From Akkermansiaceae bacterium (lineage in GTDB: Bacteria; Verrucomicrobiota; Verrucomicrobiia; Verrucomicrobiales; Akkermansiaceae): a DNA stretch of 11,674 nt. The notes beneath the pieces are model-generated. The model saw only the letters and a list, made by a program, of their open reading frames with translations. It was not told the origin of the DNA and made no database searches. The translations under genes were made by a program, and so were the position numbers. The stretch is from assembly GCA_029288115.1 (NCBI GenBank), contig JARFPV010000098.1, positions 1 through 11,674 on the forward strand, written 5' to 3'. Shown one piece after another: positions 1-6,362 of the stretch; positions within the stretch are counted from its first letter, which is position 1; each line of letters begins with the position of its first letter.

Positions 1-303
1 GGTATAGAAGTGAAACTGCATGAGTCTCCATGGCGTTATGAGCAGATGGAAAACCCGATCGTTATCACTCTGGGAGCTGGCCAGCACACACCACTGTGGG
101 TAAACAAAAAACGTGTGCCGTTGAATAATCTTGAGGGTGAGATCAAACGCCTGCGCAATGAGGAGGGGGGCGAGGCCATCACAACCGCCGTGCTGAAATC
201 CGATGTCAGCGTGCCCAGTGGAGTTGAGAAAGAGATTATTGATAGGATAAAATCAATGGGTCTGAACTGCGGGTTGCTTTATAAGCCAGCAGGCAACAAG
301 TGA
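1..303 (+). CDS. ExbD/TolR-family biopolymer transport protein, C-terminal part (5' end outside window)
   Basis: The frame is open from base 1 to the TGA at 301-303, giving about 100 residues, so this is the end of a longer gene; a GTG at base 10 is in frame but need not be the start. The visible part fits the periplasmic domain of ExbD/TolR. It has a short beta-strand with 'ITLGAG', then 'LWVNKKRVPLNNLEGEIKRL' in the place of the family's 'VNGxxVxLxxLxxxL' helix. It ends with 'VLKSDVSVPSGVEKEIIDRIKSMG', matching the 'xxDxxVPxGxVxxVMDxxxxAG' pattern. ExbD forms an inner-membrane motor with ExbB that uses the proton motive force to energise TonB-dependent outer-membrane transport. The membrane helix with its conserved Asp would lie upstream and is not visible. 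The next gene starts 6 bases after the stop, suggesting one transcript. A TolR paralogue is possible. Confidence 0.75.
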   Translation, partial: GIEVKLHESPWRYEQMENPIVITLGAGQHTPLWVNKKRVPLNNLEGEIKRLRNEEGGEAITTAVLKSDVSVPSGVEKEIIDRIKSMGLNCGLLYKPAGNK

Positions 304-309
304 AACAGG

Positions 310-1131
310 GTGTATTTTCTAAGTAACAAAAAGCGGAAGCGAGATCGAGATGCGGGTCTCGTTTTCCATTGGCGCGGTGATAAAAAACATCATCTCGGAA
401 AATTGATTGCACTGATGGTTGCAGCAAGCTGCTTTGGGTTTGTGGCCTATGCAGTGCGTATCGAAGGCCCCAAACAGCCGCTTGTTTCCAAACGGACCGG
501 CACAATTGTCATGCTTAATGAGGACGACCCCAATTGCCGCCGACTTATGTTGCAGATCGAAGAAAAGTCTCCATTCCCATCGCGATGGGACCCTGCTCAT
601 GATGGGTCAACACGTGACCGTGTCTCTGCTTTGGCTGAATCGGTGATGGGTAAGGCATGGGAATATAAACCTGAGCTGCGGAAGCTGCCACCGCGTTCTG
701 AGGAGTCCACTCGATTGACATCAATTCTTGAACCCAATGCAGGTTTGGTAACGGGGATGATGCATGTTTGGCGACAAGACCTGAGTGCGTCCGATACACC
801 TGTAGCAGCGGATCTTTTTGTTAGGGCAGCAGTGACTGCAAAGGGAGATCTGGACAAACGTCTGATTCAACCGGATTGGACATTGCCGGCGAACCTTGTG
901 ACAGAGGACTGGTTCGGACAGTCATTCCGCTTTATGCTCGGCGTGGATGAAGACGGCATCGTCCGCAGTTGTGTGCCGCTTCCAGGTGGTTCTACGGGGG
1001 CGATCCGGGCAACCGATAGGCAAAAGGAGCTTGCTGTTTGGGTCCGCACCCAGCGATTTAAACCGACAGCTCAAAAGGGGGTGGCTTTCGGGGAACTGCA
1101 ATTACAAATCGAAGCCACACGCGAGAGGTAA
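310..1131 (+). CDS. Single-pass membrane protein with a degenerate TonB-like C-terminus
   Basis: This 273-residue protein starts at a GTG 6 bases after the ExbD stop; no better in-frame ATG precedes the membrane segment. A basic, cytoplasmic-looking N-terminus (residues 6-28, rich in Lys/Arg/His) is followed by one hydrophobic segment at about 29-49, giving an N-in topology with about 220 residues in the periplasm. Residues ~204-270 contain 'FRFMLGVDEDGIVRSCVPLPGGS', then 'LAVWVRTQRFKPTAQKGVAFGELQLQIEA'. This resembles the TonB C-terminal pattern of a strand with 'VDxDGxV', then an 'AxxxxRxxRFxPxxxxGxP' helix-strand turn, then a final strand. The Pro-rich linker of classical TonB is absent, and residues 70-200 match nothing I recognise. 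Its place after exbD makes an energy-transducer role plausible, but that is inference; it could also be a Verrucomicrobial accessory subunit of the same motor. Confidence 0.6.
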   Translation: MYFLSNKKRKRDRDAGLVFHWRGDKKHHLGKLIALMVAASCFGFVAYAVRIEGPKQPLVSKRTGTIVMLNEDDPNCRRLMLQIEEKSPFPSRWDPAHDGSTRDRVSALAESVMGKAWEYKPELRKLPPRSEESTRLTSILEPNAGLVTGMMHVWRQDLSASDTPVAADLFVRAAVTAKGDLDKRLIQPDWTLPANLVTEDWFGQSFRFMLGVDEDGIVRSCVPLPGGSTGAIRATDRQKELAVWVRTQRFKPTAQKGVAFGELQLQIEATRER

Positions 1132-1135
1132 GAGG

Positions 1136-1378
1136 ATGATAGACATGACCATGGAAGACTTCCTGCTTTGGGTGATTGGTGTCCCAATGGTGGGGATTGC
1201 CTTGGTGACATTGGTCGCGGGAATGAGGCGACGTGCACGAAAGCGTAGTTTGAAGCAACAAATCGTGCGTTGCCGGATTTGCGGTCATCTCTACAAGGAC
1301 AAATCACGGGATAAGTTCCCAGAGTGTCCGGAATGTGAGAGCATGAATGAACGTGGGAGGTCGCGCCGCCTCGGTTGA
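1136..1378 (+). CDS. Small membrane-anchored zinc-ribbon protein
   Basis: An 80-residue protein is encoded from the ATG at 1136, 4 bases after the preceding stop, with GAGAGG at 1123-1128 as a well-placed ribosome site. An ATG at 1145, served by AGAGG at 1131-1135, is an alternative giving 77 residues. The chain has an acidic N-terminus, one hydrophobic helix (about 9-30), a strongly basic patch 'RRRARKR' (31-37) that should keep the following part in the cytoplasm, and two Cys pairs: C46/C49 in 'CRICG' and C64/C67 in 'CPEC'. These four cysteines form a rubredoxin-like zinc ribbon. I do not recognise a named family. Tight spacing behind the ExbD and TonB-like genes suggests co-transcription and an envelope-linked role, possibly in assembly or regulation, but nothing in the sequence names a partner. 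Confidence 0.65.
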   Translation: MIDMTMEDFLLWVIGVPMVGIALVTLVAGMRRRARKRSLKQQIVRCRICGHLYKDKSRDKFPECPECESMNERGRSRRLG

Positions 1379-1391
1379 CTGTGAGTAACCG
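1372..1391 (+). other. Hairpin at the end of the ExbD/zinc-ribbon operon
   Basis: CGGTT (1372-1376) and ACT (1378-1380) pair with AGT (1384-1386) and AACCG (1387-1391), with one bulged G and a GTG loop. The stem overlaps the TGA stop at 1376-1378. No run of T follows, so it is not a typical intrinsic terminator. It may be a 3'-end stabilising structure or chance. Confidence 0.25.
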
Positions 1392-1440
1392 CGCCGTGAA
1401 CATCTAGCAATTCCGATGCCGGAGTTTCGATGGATGGGGC

Positions 1441-1468
1441 TTGCACTTTGGTTCTTCTGCGGGATAAT
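1441..1468 (+). promoter_or_regulatory. Candidate sigma70-type promoter for fabF
   Basis: TTGCAC at 1441-1446 and GATAAT at 1463-1468 are separated by 16 bases. The -10 box is a five-of-six match; the -35 box matches mainly at TTG. Transcription would start near 1475, about 58 bases ahead of the fabF ATG. It lies in the only sizeable gap (1379-1532) between the upstream operon and fabF, where nothing else was seen. Confidence 0.35.
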
Positions 1469-1532
1469 GCGCCACTTCCACGAGGTGCCACTGAGTGCCA
1501 GAAGGGAGTTAATAATCCATTGAAATATCCAC

Positions 1533-2780
1533 ATGAACGATCGTCGAGTAGTCATCACAGGAGTCGGGGTGCTTAGCCCCCTTGGAAATGATCTGCAGAG
1601 CACCTGGGAAGGTCTTAAGGCAGGGAAGAGCGGAATCGGGGAGATCACACTGACGGATCCGGAGCCGTATCCGTGCAAAATTGCTGGAGAGGTCAAGGAC
1701 TTCGAGGCAGGTCCTTGGTTTAATAATCCTAAGGACGCCCGCCGTGCTGACCGCTATGCGCAGTTTGCCATTGCCGCTTCAAAAATGGCGATCAGCGACG
1801 CCGGACTGGATGACGAGGGCATAGATCGCAATCGCGTCGGAGTCATGGTCGGTAGTGGTATTGGTGGTCTTGGCACACTTGAAAACGAACACACCAAACT
1901 GCTCAACCGTGGGGCGTCGCGGGTCTCACCATTTGTGATTCCGATGATGATTTCCAATATCGGCAGTGGTATCCTTTCGATGGAGTATGGCTTTGGCGGA
2001 CCCAATATGGTGATCGTCACTGCTTGTGCGACGGCCAACCACAACATCGGTGAGGCATGGCGCATGATTAAGTTTGGCGACGCAGATGCCTTTGTTTGCG
2101 GTGGTGCAGAAGCGAGTATCCTGCCGATGGGTCTTTCTGGATTCAGTAACATGAAGGCACTTAGCACCCGTAATGATGAGCCTGAGCGCGCATCACGTCC
2201 ATTTGACACCGGCCGTGACGGCTTTGTCATGGGTGAAGGGGCAGGGGTTGTTTGTATTGAGGAATATGAGCACGCCAAAAAACGTGGTGCCACTATCTAT
2301 GCGGAACTCGCTGGCTATGGCATTAGCGGCGACGCCTACCACATGACATCGCCACATCCCGAAGGTGAGGGTGCTGCACGCTGCATGGACATGGCTCTGC
2401 AACACGCACAGATGAACCCGGAAGAGGTCACCTACGTAAACGCCCACGGCACATCGACTCCACTTGGTGACATTTGTGAAACCAAGGCGATTAAGAAATC
2501 CTTCGGGAATCACGCCAAGGACAACCTCATCGTTAGCTCAACTAAATCCATGACTGGTCACCTGCTGGGTGCCGCTGGTGGTGTGGAGCTTGCTGCCTGC
2601 CTGATGGCGATCAAGGACAACGTCATTCCTCCAACCATCAACCTCGAGGACCAGGATCCGGAGTGTGATCTGGACTACACCCCGAACACCGCCCGGGAGG
2701 TCGAAGTGAAGAGCGCATTGAGTAACTCGTTCGGCTTTGGTGGCCACAACGCCAGTGTGCTTGTGAAGCAAATGGACTAA
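1533..2780 (+). CDS. fabF: 3-oxoacyl-[acyl-carrier-protein] synthase II
   Basis: FabF condenses malonyl-ACP with a growing acyl-ACP in cytoplasmic type II fatty acid synthesis. The 415-residue length and full-length colinearity with FabF are typical. The catalytic triad is visible: nucleophile C165 in 'VTACATANHNIG', H305 in 'NAHGTSTPLGD' and H343 in 'SSTKSMTGHLLGAAGG', with conserved K338. 'SRPFDTGRDGFVMGEGAG' (221-238) and the C-terminal 'NSFGFGGHN' (398-406) are also diagnostic. After the nucleophile the usual small Gly/Ser position is Ala (A168). The start 'MNDRRVVITGVGVLSPLG' is the standard FabF N-terminus, so the ATG at 1533 is secure, although no Shine-Dalgarno sequence lies close (AAGGGAG at 1502-1508 is about 24 bases away). 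A thioesterase gene follows after 10 bases. No acpP or other fab gene is in the window. Confidence 0.95.
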   Translation: MNDRRVVITGVGVLSPLGNDLQSTWEGLKAGKSGIGEITLTDPEPYPCKIAGEVKDFEAGPWFNNPKDARRADRYAQFAIAASKMAISDAGLDDEGIDRNRVGVMVGSGIGGLGTLENEHTKLLNRGASRVSPFVIPMMISNIGSGILSMEYGFGGPNMVIVTACATANHNIGEAWRMIKFGDADAFVCGGAEASILPMGLSGFSNMKALSTRNDEPERASRPFDTGRDGFVMGEGAGVVCIEEYEHAKKRGATIYAELAGYGISGDAYHMTSPHPEGEGAARCMDMALQHAQMNPEEVTYVNAHGTSTPLGDICETKAIKKSFGNHAKDNLIVSSTKSMTGHLLGAAGGVELAACLMAIKDNVIPPTINLEDQDPECDLDYTPNTAREVEVKSALSNSFGFGGHNASVLVKQMD

Positions 2781-2790
2781 GTCTGAAGGC

Positions 2791-3168
2791 ATGCAACACG
2801 TTTACCACCGTCGCGTTCACTTTGCTGATACCGATGCGGCGGGTGTGGTGCATTTTTCCCGGCTGCTGTGTTACGCTGAGGAAGCGGAACATGAGTTGTT
2901 AGAGGGGCTCGGTATTCCGTTGCTGGCTGACGGTGGCTGGCCGCGTGTGCATGTGGATTGCAGCTATAATTCGCCGGCGCGCATGGGGGACCGTGTGGAG
3001 GTTTCACTTGCTGTGGAAAAACTCGGCAAGACTTCTGTCACATGGGTATTTTCAATGACCGTTGATAGCCGGAATATTGCTACGGGAAGCATGAGAACGG
3101 TCCGTGTCGACGGGGGAGGAAGCCCAGTGGAACTTAATGACTCTTGGCGAAATCTGCTACTTGGCTAG
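2791..3168 (+). CDS. Hot-dog-fold acyl-CoA thioesterase (4HBT/YbgC-like)
   Basis: A 125-residue single hot-dog domain. The N-terminal strand and loop 'VHFADTDAAGVVHFSRLLCYAEEAEHELLEGLG' carries the 4-hydroxybenzoyl-CoA thioesterase signature, with D15 of 'DTDAAG' at the catalytic Asp position and the long central helix after it. Such enzymes hydrolyse acyl- or aryl-CoA thioesters in the cytoplasm, usually as tetramers. The 'DTDAAGVVHF' loop also resembles 1,4-dihydroxy-2-naphthoyl-CoA thioesterases of menaquinone/phylloquinone synthesis, so a MenI-like role is an alternative to YbgC-type short-chain acyl-CoA hydrolysis; sequence alone does not settle the substrate. The gene starts 10 bases after fabF (GAAGG sits only one base from the ATG, an unusually short spacing) and is probably co-transcribed with it. 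Its last 12 bases overlap the end of the opposing M28 gene. Confidence 0.85.
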   Translation: MQHVYHRRVHFADTDAAGVVHFSRLLCYAEEAEHELLEGLGIPLLADGGWPRVHVDCSYNSPARMGDRVEVSLAVEKLGKTSVTWVFSMTVDSRNIATGSMRTVRVDGGGSPVELNDSWRNLLLG

Positions 3169-4086
3169 CTGTTCGCGTAGCATGGTTAGGACGACGTGAT
3201 AGGAGATCGTCAGGCTCTTTGCTGAGACGATGTCTATGTTATCACCCTCCTGATGCCACCAGTGACTGTGTGCAAAATCCGCACCAATGATGTCGATGGT
3301 AGGCACTCCTGCTTTGTTCATGTAAACATGGTCGTCAATGATCGGCTGGTCTGCCATACCGAAGCGTTTTTCATGTCCGTGCTTTGTAGCAGCGCGCATT
3401 AAGGACTCGTAGAGTTCCGGTGGGCTGTCTGAGGGCACCGCGATTTTGAGGTCTTTATGCCCCACCATATCCAGTAGAATTCCGAACTGTGGCTTTGGTT
3501 TTCGCTGATAGAGAGTGTGTGAGTAGAAACGGCTTCCGTAGAGGCCGTCCTCGGGAGTGATGTTTTCGCCAAATGCCTCTTCACCGTCGAAAAAAACAAT
3601 TTCAAGCTGTTTCGCCAGCTCAGGGTTCTCAGTGCCAAGGGTAGTAGCTAGTTCAATGATCAGGGCACAGGCGGATGCGGCATCATCGGCACCCAGAAAA
3701 TCTGGGATGCCGGGGATTCTTTTAGAGTCGAGGTGGGCGCAGAGAATCCCCTTAGTGGGAAGTTTGAGTAGGTCATCAAGTGAGGAAAGCTCGCCTGGTT
3801 GGTAACGGGCAATCAGGTTGGTAAACGTGCGCTTGCCCTCCGGGGTGTCGCGCTGCTTTTGCTGCACCATAGTGCTCCAGCCATGCTTGGACAGCTGCTC
3901 CGCGATGTATTGCTGGGAATTTTTAAGTCCATCGGACTCTACGGTGCGGGGGCCAAACTCAAGGATCGCCTCGGTGTACGCATAAGCGGACTTGCCGTGT
4001 ACATCAGCGTGGGCGCCCAGCCAGTACCAGAGCCCGAACCCGATGCCTGACAGCACTATGATGATACAAATGATCTTCGCATTCAT
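3157..4086 (-). CDS. M28-family protein resembling animal-type glutaminyl-peptide cyclotransferase, membrane anchored
   Basis: Numbered from the ATG at 4086 (309 residues); an in-frame TTG at 4095 would add three residues. An N-terminal hydrophobic anchor or signal (about 3-23) points to a periplasmic enzyme. The metallopeptidase-fold core then shows 'CAHLDSK' (H118, D120) and 'GADDAAS' with metal-ligand Asp D135. 'FFDGEEAF' supplies catalytic E169 and metal ligand E170, followed by 'LYGSR' and 'LLDMVG' (D206). It continues with 'IDDHVYMNKAGVP' (D252) and 'HWWHQEGDNID' with W277 and metal ligand H278. The 'FFDGEEAF', 'LYGSR', 'DDH' and 'WH...DN.D' blocks align with mammalian QC residues E201/E202, D248, D305, W329 and H330 rather than with ordinary M28 aminopeptidases. 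It may therefore cyclise N-terminal Gln of exported proteins to pyroglutamate. An aminopeptidase activity cannot be excluded. It lies 19 bases downstream of parB on the same strand and may share its transcript. Confidence 0.8.
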   Translation of the reverse strand: MNAKIICIIIVLSGIGFGLWYWLGAHADVHGKSAYAYTEAILEFGPRTVESDGLKNSQQYIAEQLSKHGWSTMVQQKQRDTPEGKRTFTNLIARYQPGELSSLDDLLKLPTKGILCAHLDSKRIPGIPDFLGADDAASACALIIELATTLGTENPELAKQLEIVFFDGEEAFGENITPEDGLYGSRFYSHTLYQRKPKPQFGILLDMVGHKDLKIAVPSDSPPELYESLMRAATKHGHEKRFGMADQPIIDDHVYMNKAGVPTIDIIGADFAHSHWWHQEGDNIDIVSAKSLTISYHVVLTMLREQLAK

Positions 4087-4105
4087 GCCAAGCAATGAAA
4101 ATGCA

Positions 4106-4984
4106 TTAGAGCTGGATTCCTAACAAGTCGAGCACTCGTTGGAGGTCTTCATTGCCGTAGTAGACCAGCTCGATTTTTCCTTTTTTCGGATTGTGCACAA
4201 TTTTGACGTCGGTGGCGAAGCGTTCACGCAAGCTGTCCTGAATCTGTTTGATGACAGCATCCGCCTCACGACTGGTCGATTGTTTGGTGGTGGCTTTTTT
4301 CGGATTGGCGAGTTCCTTGACGAGTTTTTCCGCAGCGCGCACGGTGAGGTTTTTCTTAAGGATCTGATCGGCGGCTAGCCTTTGAATTTCATGGTCTTTG
4401 AGGCTAAGGATTGCCTTGGCGTGGCCCACGCTCAATCTTCCTCCTGCCACGTGATCCTGAATGCTGGGATCTAGCTCAGTAAGGCGCATGGCATTCGCCA
4501 CAGCTGCACGGGACTTGCCGACGCGTTTGGCGATCGTGTCCTGCTTCATGTCGAATTCCTTGGCTAGACGCACGTATCCTCGTGCTTCCTCGATCGGATC
4601 AAGGTCCTTGCGCTGGATGTTTTCAATGAGTGCCATTTCCAGCACCTCGTGATCGGTCGCTTCACGTATACGGACGGGAACTGCATCAAGACCAAGCTCT
4701 TTGGATGCACGCCAGCGGCGCTCTCCCGCGATGAGTTCGTAGTTGCCATTCACCTTACGCACAATCAACGGCTGGATAATGCCGTGTTCGCGAATTGATT
4801 CCATCAGCTCATCGAGCTGACCTTGTGCAAAATGTTTCCGCGGCTGCAATGGGCTGGGAACGATGCGATCGATGGGGATATGTGAATCCGCAGGCAAGGC
4901 ATCCGTTTTCTGCTCTCCACCTGTCTCGGTAGGTTGCTTTTTAATCAGTGCGCCCAATCCTTTTCCCAATGCCTTTTTCGCCAT
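4106..4984 (-). CDS. parB: Chromosome partitioning protein ParB (Spo0J family, CTPase clamp)
   Basis: ParB binds parS sites near the origin, hydrolyses CTP and spreads as a sliding clamp to load condensin and segregate origins with ParA. The 292-residue chain is full length. The N-terminal 'KKALGKGLGALI' (3-14) is the ParA-contacting motif. The CTP-binding N-domain has 'PLQPRK' (45-50), 'GERRWRA' (87-93) and 'ENIQRKDLDPIEEA' (121-134). The helix-turn-helix follows at about 148-168 ('QDTIAKRVGKSRAAVANAMRL'), then a parS-binding helical region containing 'GRLSVGHAKAIL'. A Lys/Ser/Thr-rich linker (~228-238) leads to the C-terminal dimerisation domain ('IELVYYGNEDLQRVLDLLGI'). The ATG at 4984 is fixed by the N-terminal motif. 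The usual parA partner is not adjacent: upstream is a divergent secreted protein and downstream an M28 gene. No parS (TGTTTCACGTGAAACA) was found in the window. Confidence 0.95.
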   Translation of the reverse strand: MAKKALGKGLGALIKKQPTETGGEQKTDALPADSHIPIDRIVPSPLQPRKHFAQGQLDELMESIREHGIIQPLIVRKVNGNYELIAGERRWRASKELGLDAVPVRIREATDHEVLEMALIENIQRKDLDPIEEARGYVRLAKEFDMKQDTIAKRVGKSRAAVANAMRLTELDPSIQDHVAGGRLSVGHAKAILSLKDHEIQRLAADQILKKNLTVRAAEKLVKELANPKKATTKQSTSREADAVIKQIQDSLRERFATDVKIVHNPKKGKIELVYYGNEDLQRVLDLLGIQL

Positions 4985-5028
4985 AGGCAGGCATCATAAG
5001 GACATCGAGAGTCGCATTGCAAAGACTA

Positions 5029-5034
5029 ATTATC
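5029..5034 (-). promoter_or_regulatory. Possible -10 element upstream of parB
   Basis: On the minus strand this reads GATAAT, a five-of-six match to the sigma70 -10 box, placing a transcript start about 37 bases before the parB ATG. No good -35 hexamer sits 16-18 bases further upstream, so the call is weak. Confidence 0.2.
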
Positions 5035-5096
5035 GCGGAGTAGCAGAAAATTTGTTTTCATAGTGATGGCTCTTTTTCGCATGACTTGACTTTTTG

Positions 5097-5109
5097 CTCC
5101 TCTGAGGAG
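5097..5109. promoter_or_regulatory. Near-perfect palindrome in the divergent parB / secreted-protein spacer
   Basis: CTCCTC and GAGGAG (six base pairs each) flank a single T. The palindrome lies 17 bases before the ATG of the secreted-protein gene and directly after a TTGACT hexamer at 5086-5091 that could be a -35 box, so it would fall in that promoter's spacer, where a repressor could bind. The downstream arm GAGGAG also looks like a ribosome site but is too far from the ATG. No protein binding to it can be named. Confidence 0.3.
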
Positions 5110-5126
5110 ATGAATAACGGCGCAGG

Positions 5127-5771
5127 ATGAAAATACAATTGATAACATGCTGTCTCGCTGTGTTAGCGTTGATGGAAATGTCACACGCACAGGGTAGGGT
5201 TGCGGTAGCTCCTGCTGTGGCAGTTTCCGCCCAGGTTGCTGTGCAAAAACTGGGGCAGGAGATGATGAAAGGAAATTTCGAATACGGTCAGCAGCGTATG
5301 TATCCGAGGTGGAAACGTCGACTAGCCAAACGCTACGGCGGTATGGAGAAACTAAACGCTGCGCTTGCTTCAGCCGCTCAGCAGAAAATCAAGATGCGTT
5401 TGTCTGTGGTGGCATTTCAAGCGGCACGCCCTACATCCTTCTTTAGTGTCTGGCGTGCCAAGAAAATTGACCCAAAGACCAATTTGCCGATGAAGGATGC
5501 CGCAGGTAATTTCATCATTGTTGAGCACTGGCTTTCTTTCGTGCCCACCACTACGCGGGTAAAAATTCCCGACCCTGATCAAGGTGGCAAGATGCGTGTA
5601 CTGGAAGAACAGAGCTACACCACCGCTATTTCAGAAAAGGGCACCAACGACTGGTATTTCATGACCGGTCTGACACCGACTATTCAAGATCTGCGCGGTA
5701 TGTTTCCAACTTTGCCGCCTAAAAAAGATGAGCTAGGTCTGCCTCCATCCAGCGCCCGCGAAATTAAATAA
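5127..5771 (+). CDS. Secreted protein of unknown function
   Basis: A 214-residue protein with a clear Sec signal peptide: 'MKIQLITCCLAVLALMEMSHA', with cleavage expected after the Ala of 'SHA' (about residue 21). The Cys pair in the hydrophobic core lacks a lipobox, so a lipoprotein is unlikely. The mature protein begins with an Ala/Val-rich stretch (24-39), then an amphipathic helical region with 'EYGQQRMYPRWKRRLAKRYGGMEKLNAAL' (~52-80). The rest looks mainly beta, with many Thr, Phe and Trp residues, and ends in a Pro-rich tail. The helix-then-sheet order and 'MYPRW...' are loosely reminiscent of NTF2-like folds, but no catalytic motif is visible and I do not recognise the family. It leads a tight (+) cluster with the SET gene (9 bases) and pyrF, and diverges from parB. 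Confidence 0.75.
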   Translation: MKIQLITCCLAVLALMEMSHAQGRVAVAPAVAVSAQVAVQKLGQEMMKGNFEYGQQRMYPRWKRRLAKRYGGMEKLNAALASAAQQKIKMRLSVVAFQAARPTSFFSVWRAKKIDPKTNLPMKDAAGNFIIVEHWLSFVPTTTRVKIPDPDQGGKMRVLEEQSYTTAISEKGTNDWYFMTGLTPTIQDLRGMFPTLPPKKDELGLPPSSAREIK

Positions 5772-5780
5772 CCTATCATA

Positions 5781-6350
5781 ATGTCTAAAAACAGCAAGCT
5801 CGAGAGCGAAGCAAAACTCGTAAAAAAGCTGAAAAAACTCTACCAACGCGCTGACAGTGATCTTTGTGAGGTGCGGGGATCTGAGATTCACGGCCGCGGT
5901 GTTTATGCGACTCAGGATATCGACGAGGAAACGGAAATCATCGAATACGTCGGCGAGCCAATTAATAAGGAAGTCAGCGAAGATCGTGCTTGGGAGCAGT
6001 ATGCCCGACACGAGGAACATGGTGATGCGGCGGTCTACATCTTTACGCTTGATGAGCAATGGGATATCGATGGCAATGTGCCATGGAATACGGCACGCCT
6101 AATCAATCACTCGTGTGATCCGAATTGTGAAGCATGGGTTGTTGGGAGAAAAATATTCATCTACTCGATTCGCGATATCAAGGAGGGTGAGGAACTTACA
6201 TTTGACTACGGTTTTGACATCGATTGCTACGAGGACCACCCGTGCCGCTGTGGTAGCGAGAATTGTATCGGTTACATCGTGACTCAGGACCAATGGCCGG
6301 AGCTGAGAAAACGTATCGCTGCTAAGGAGGGTGAATTGCAGAACGTCTAA
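5781..6350 (+). CDS. SET-domain protein-lysine methyltransferase candidate with post-SET zinc motif
   Basis: A 189-residue protein. A Lys-rich helical N-terminus (1-24) leads into a compact SET domain. It has 'HGRGVYA' (37-43) at the SAM-binding first motif, 'YVGEPI' (56-61), and 'RLINHSCDPNCEAWV' with the pseudoknot motif NHSC (109-112). 'EGEELTFDYGF' carries the conserved catalytic Tyr Y143. A post-SET cluster 'CRCGSENC' (C155, C157, C162) should share a zinc ion with C112, as in eukaryotic SET enzymes. No pre-SET or DNA-binding module is present. The family transfers methyl groups from S-adenosylmethionine to lysine; the bacterial substrate is unknown, perhaps a basic nucleoid or ribosomal protein (inference). 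The ATG at 5781 lies 9 bases after the secreted-protein stop and has no clear Shine-Dalgarno sequence; pyrF follows after 12 bases. Confidence 0.9.
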   Translation: MSKNSKLESEAKLVKKLKKLYQRADSDLCEVRGSEIHGRGVYATQDIDEETEIIEYVGEPINKEVSEDRAWEQYARHEEHGDAAVYIFTLDEQWDIDGNVPWNTARLINHSCDPNCEAWVVGRKIFIYSIRDIKEGEELTFDYGFDIDCYEDHPCRCGSENCIGYIVTQDQWPELRKRIAAKEGELQNV

Positions 6351-6362
6351 TATTTTTATTCC

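Noticed and set aside
947..1135. Upstream extension of the zinc-ribbon frame into the TonB-like gene
   Set aside because: The extension is out-of-frame coding sequence of the preceding gene; the ATG at 1136 has a well-spaced GAGAGG.
1754..2293. Long antisense open frame inside fabF
   Set aside because: The composition is typical of a shadow frame of a conserved gene, with no recognisable domain.
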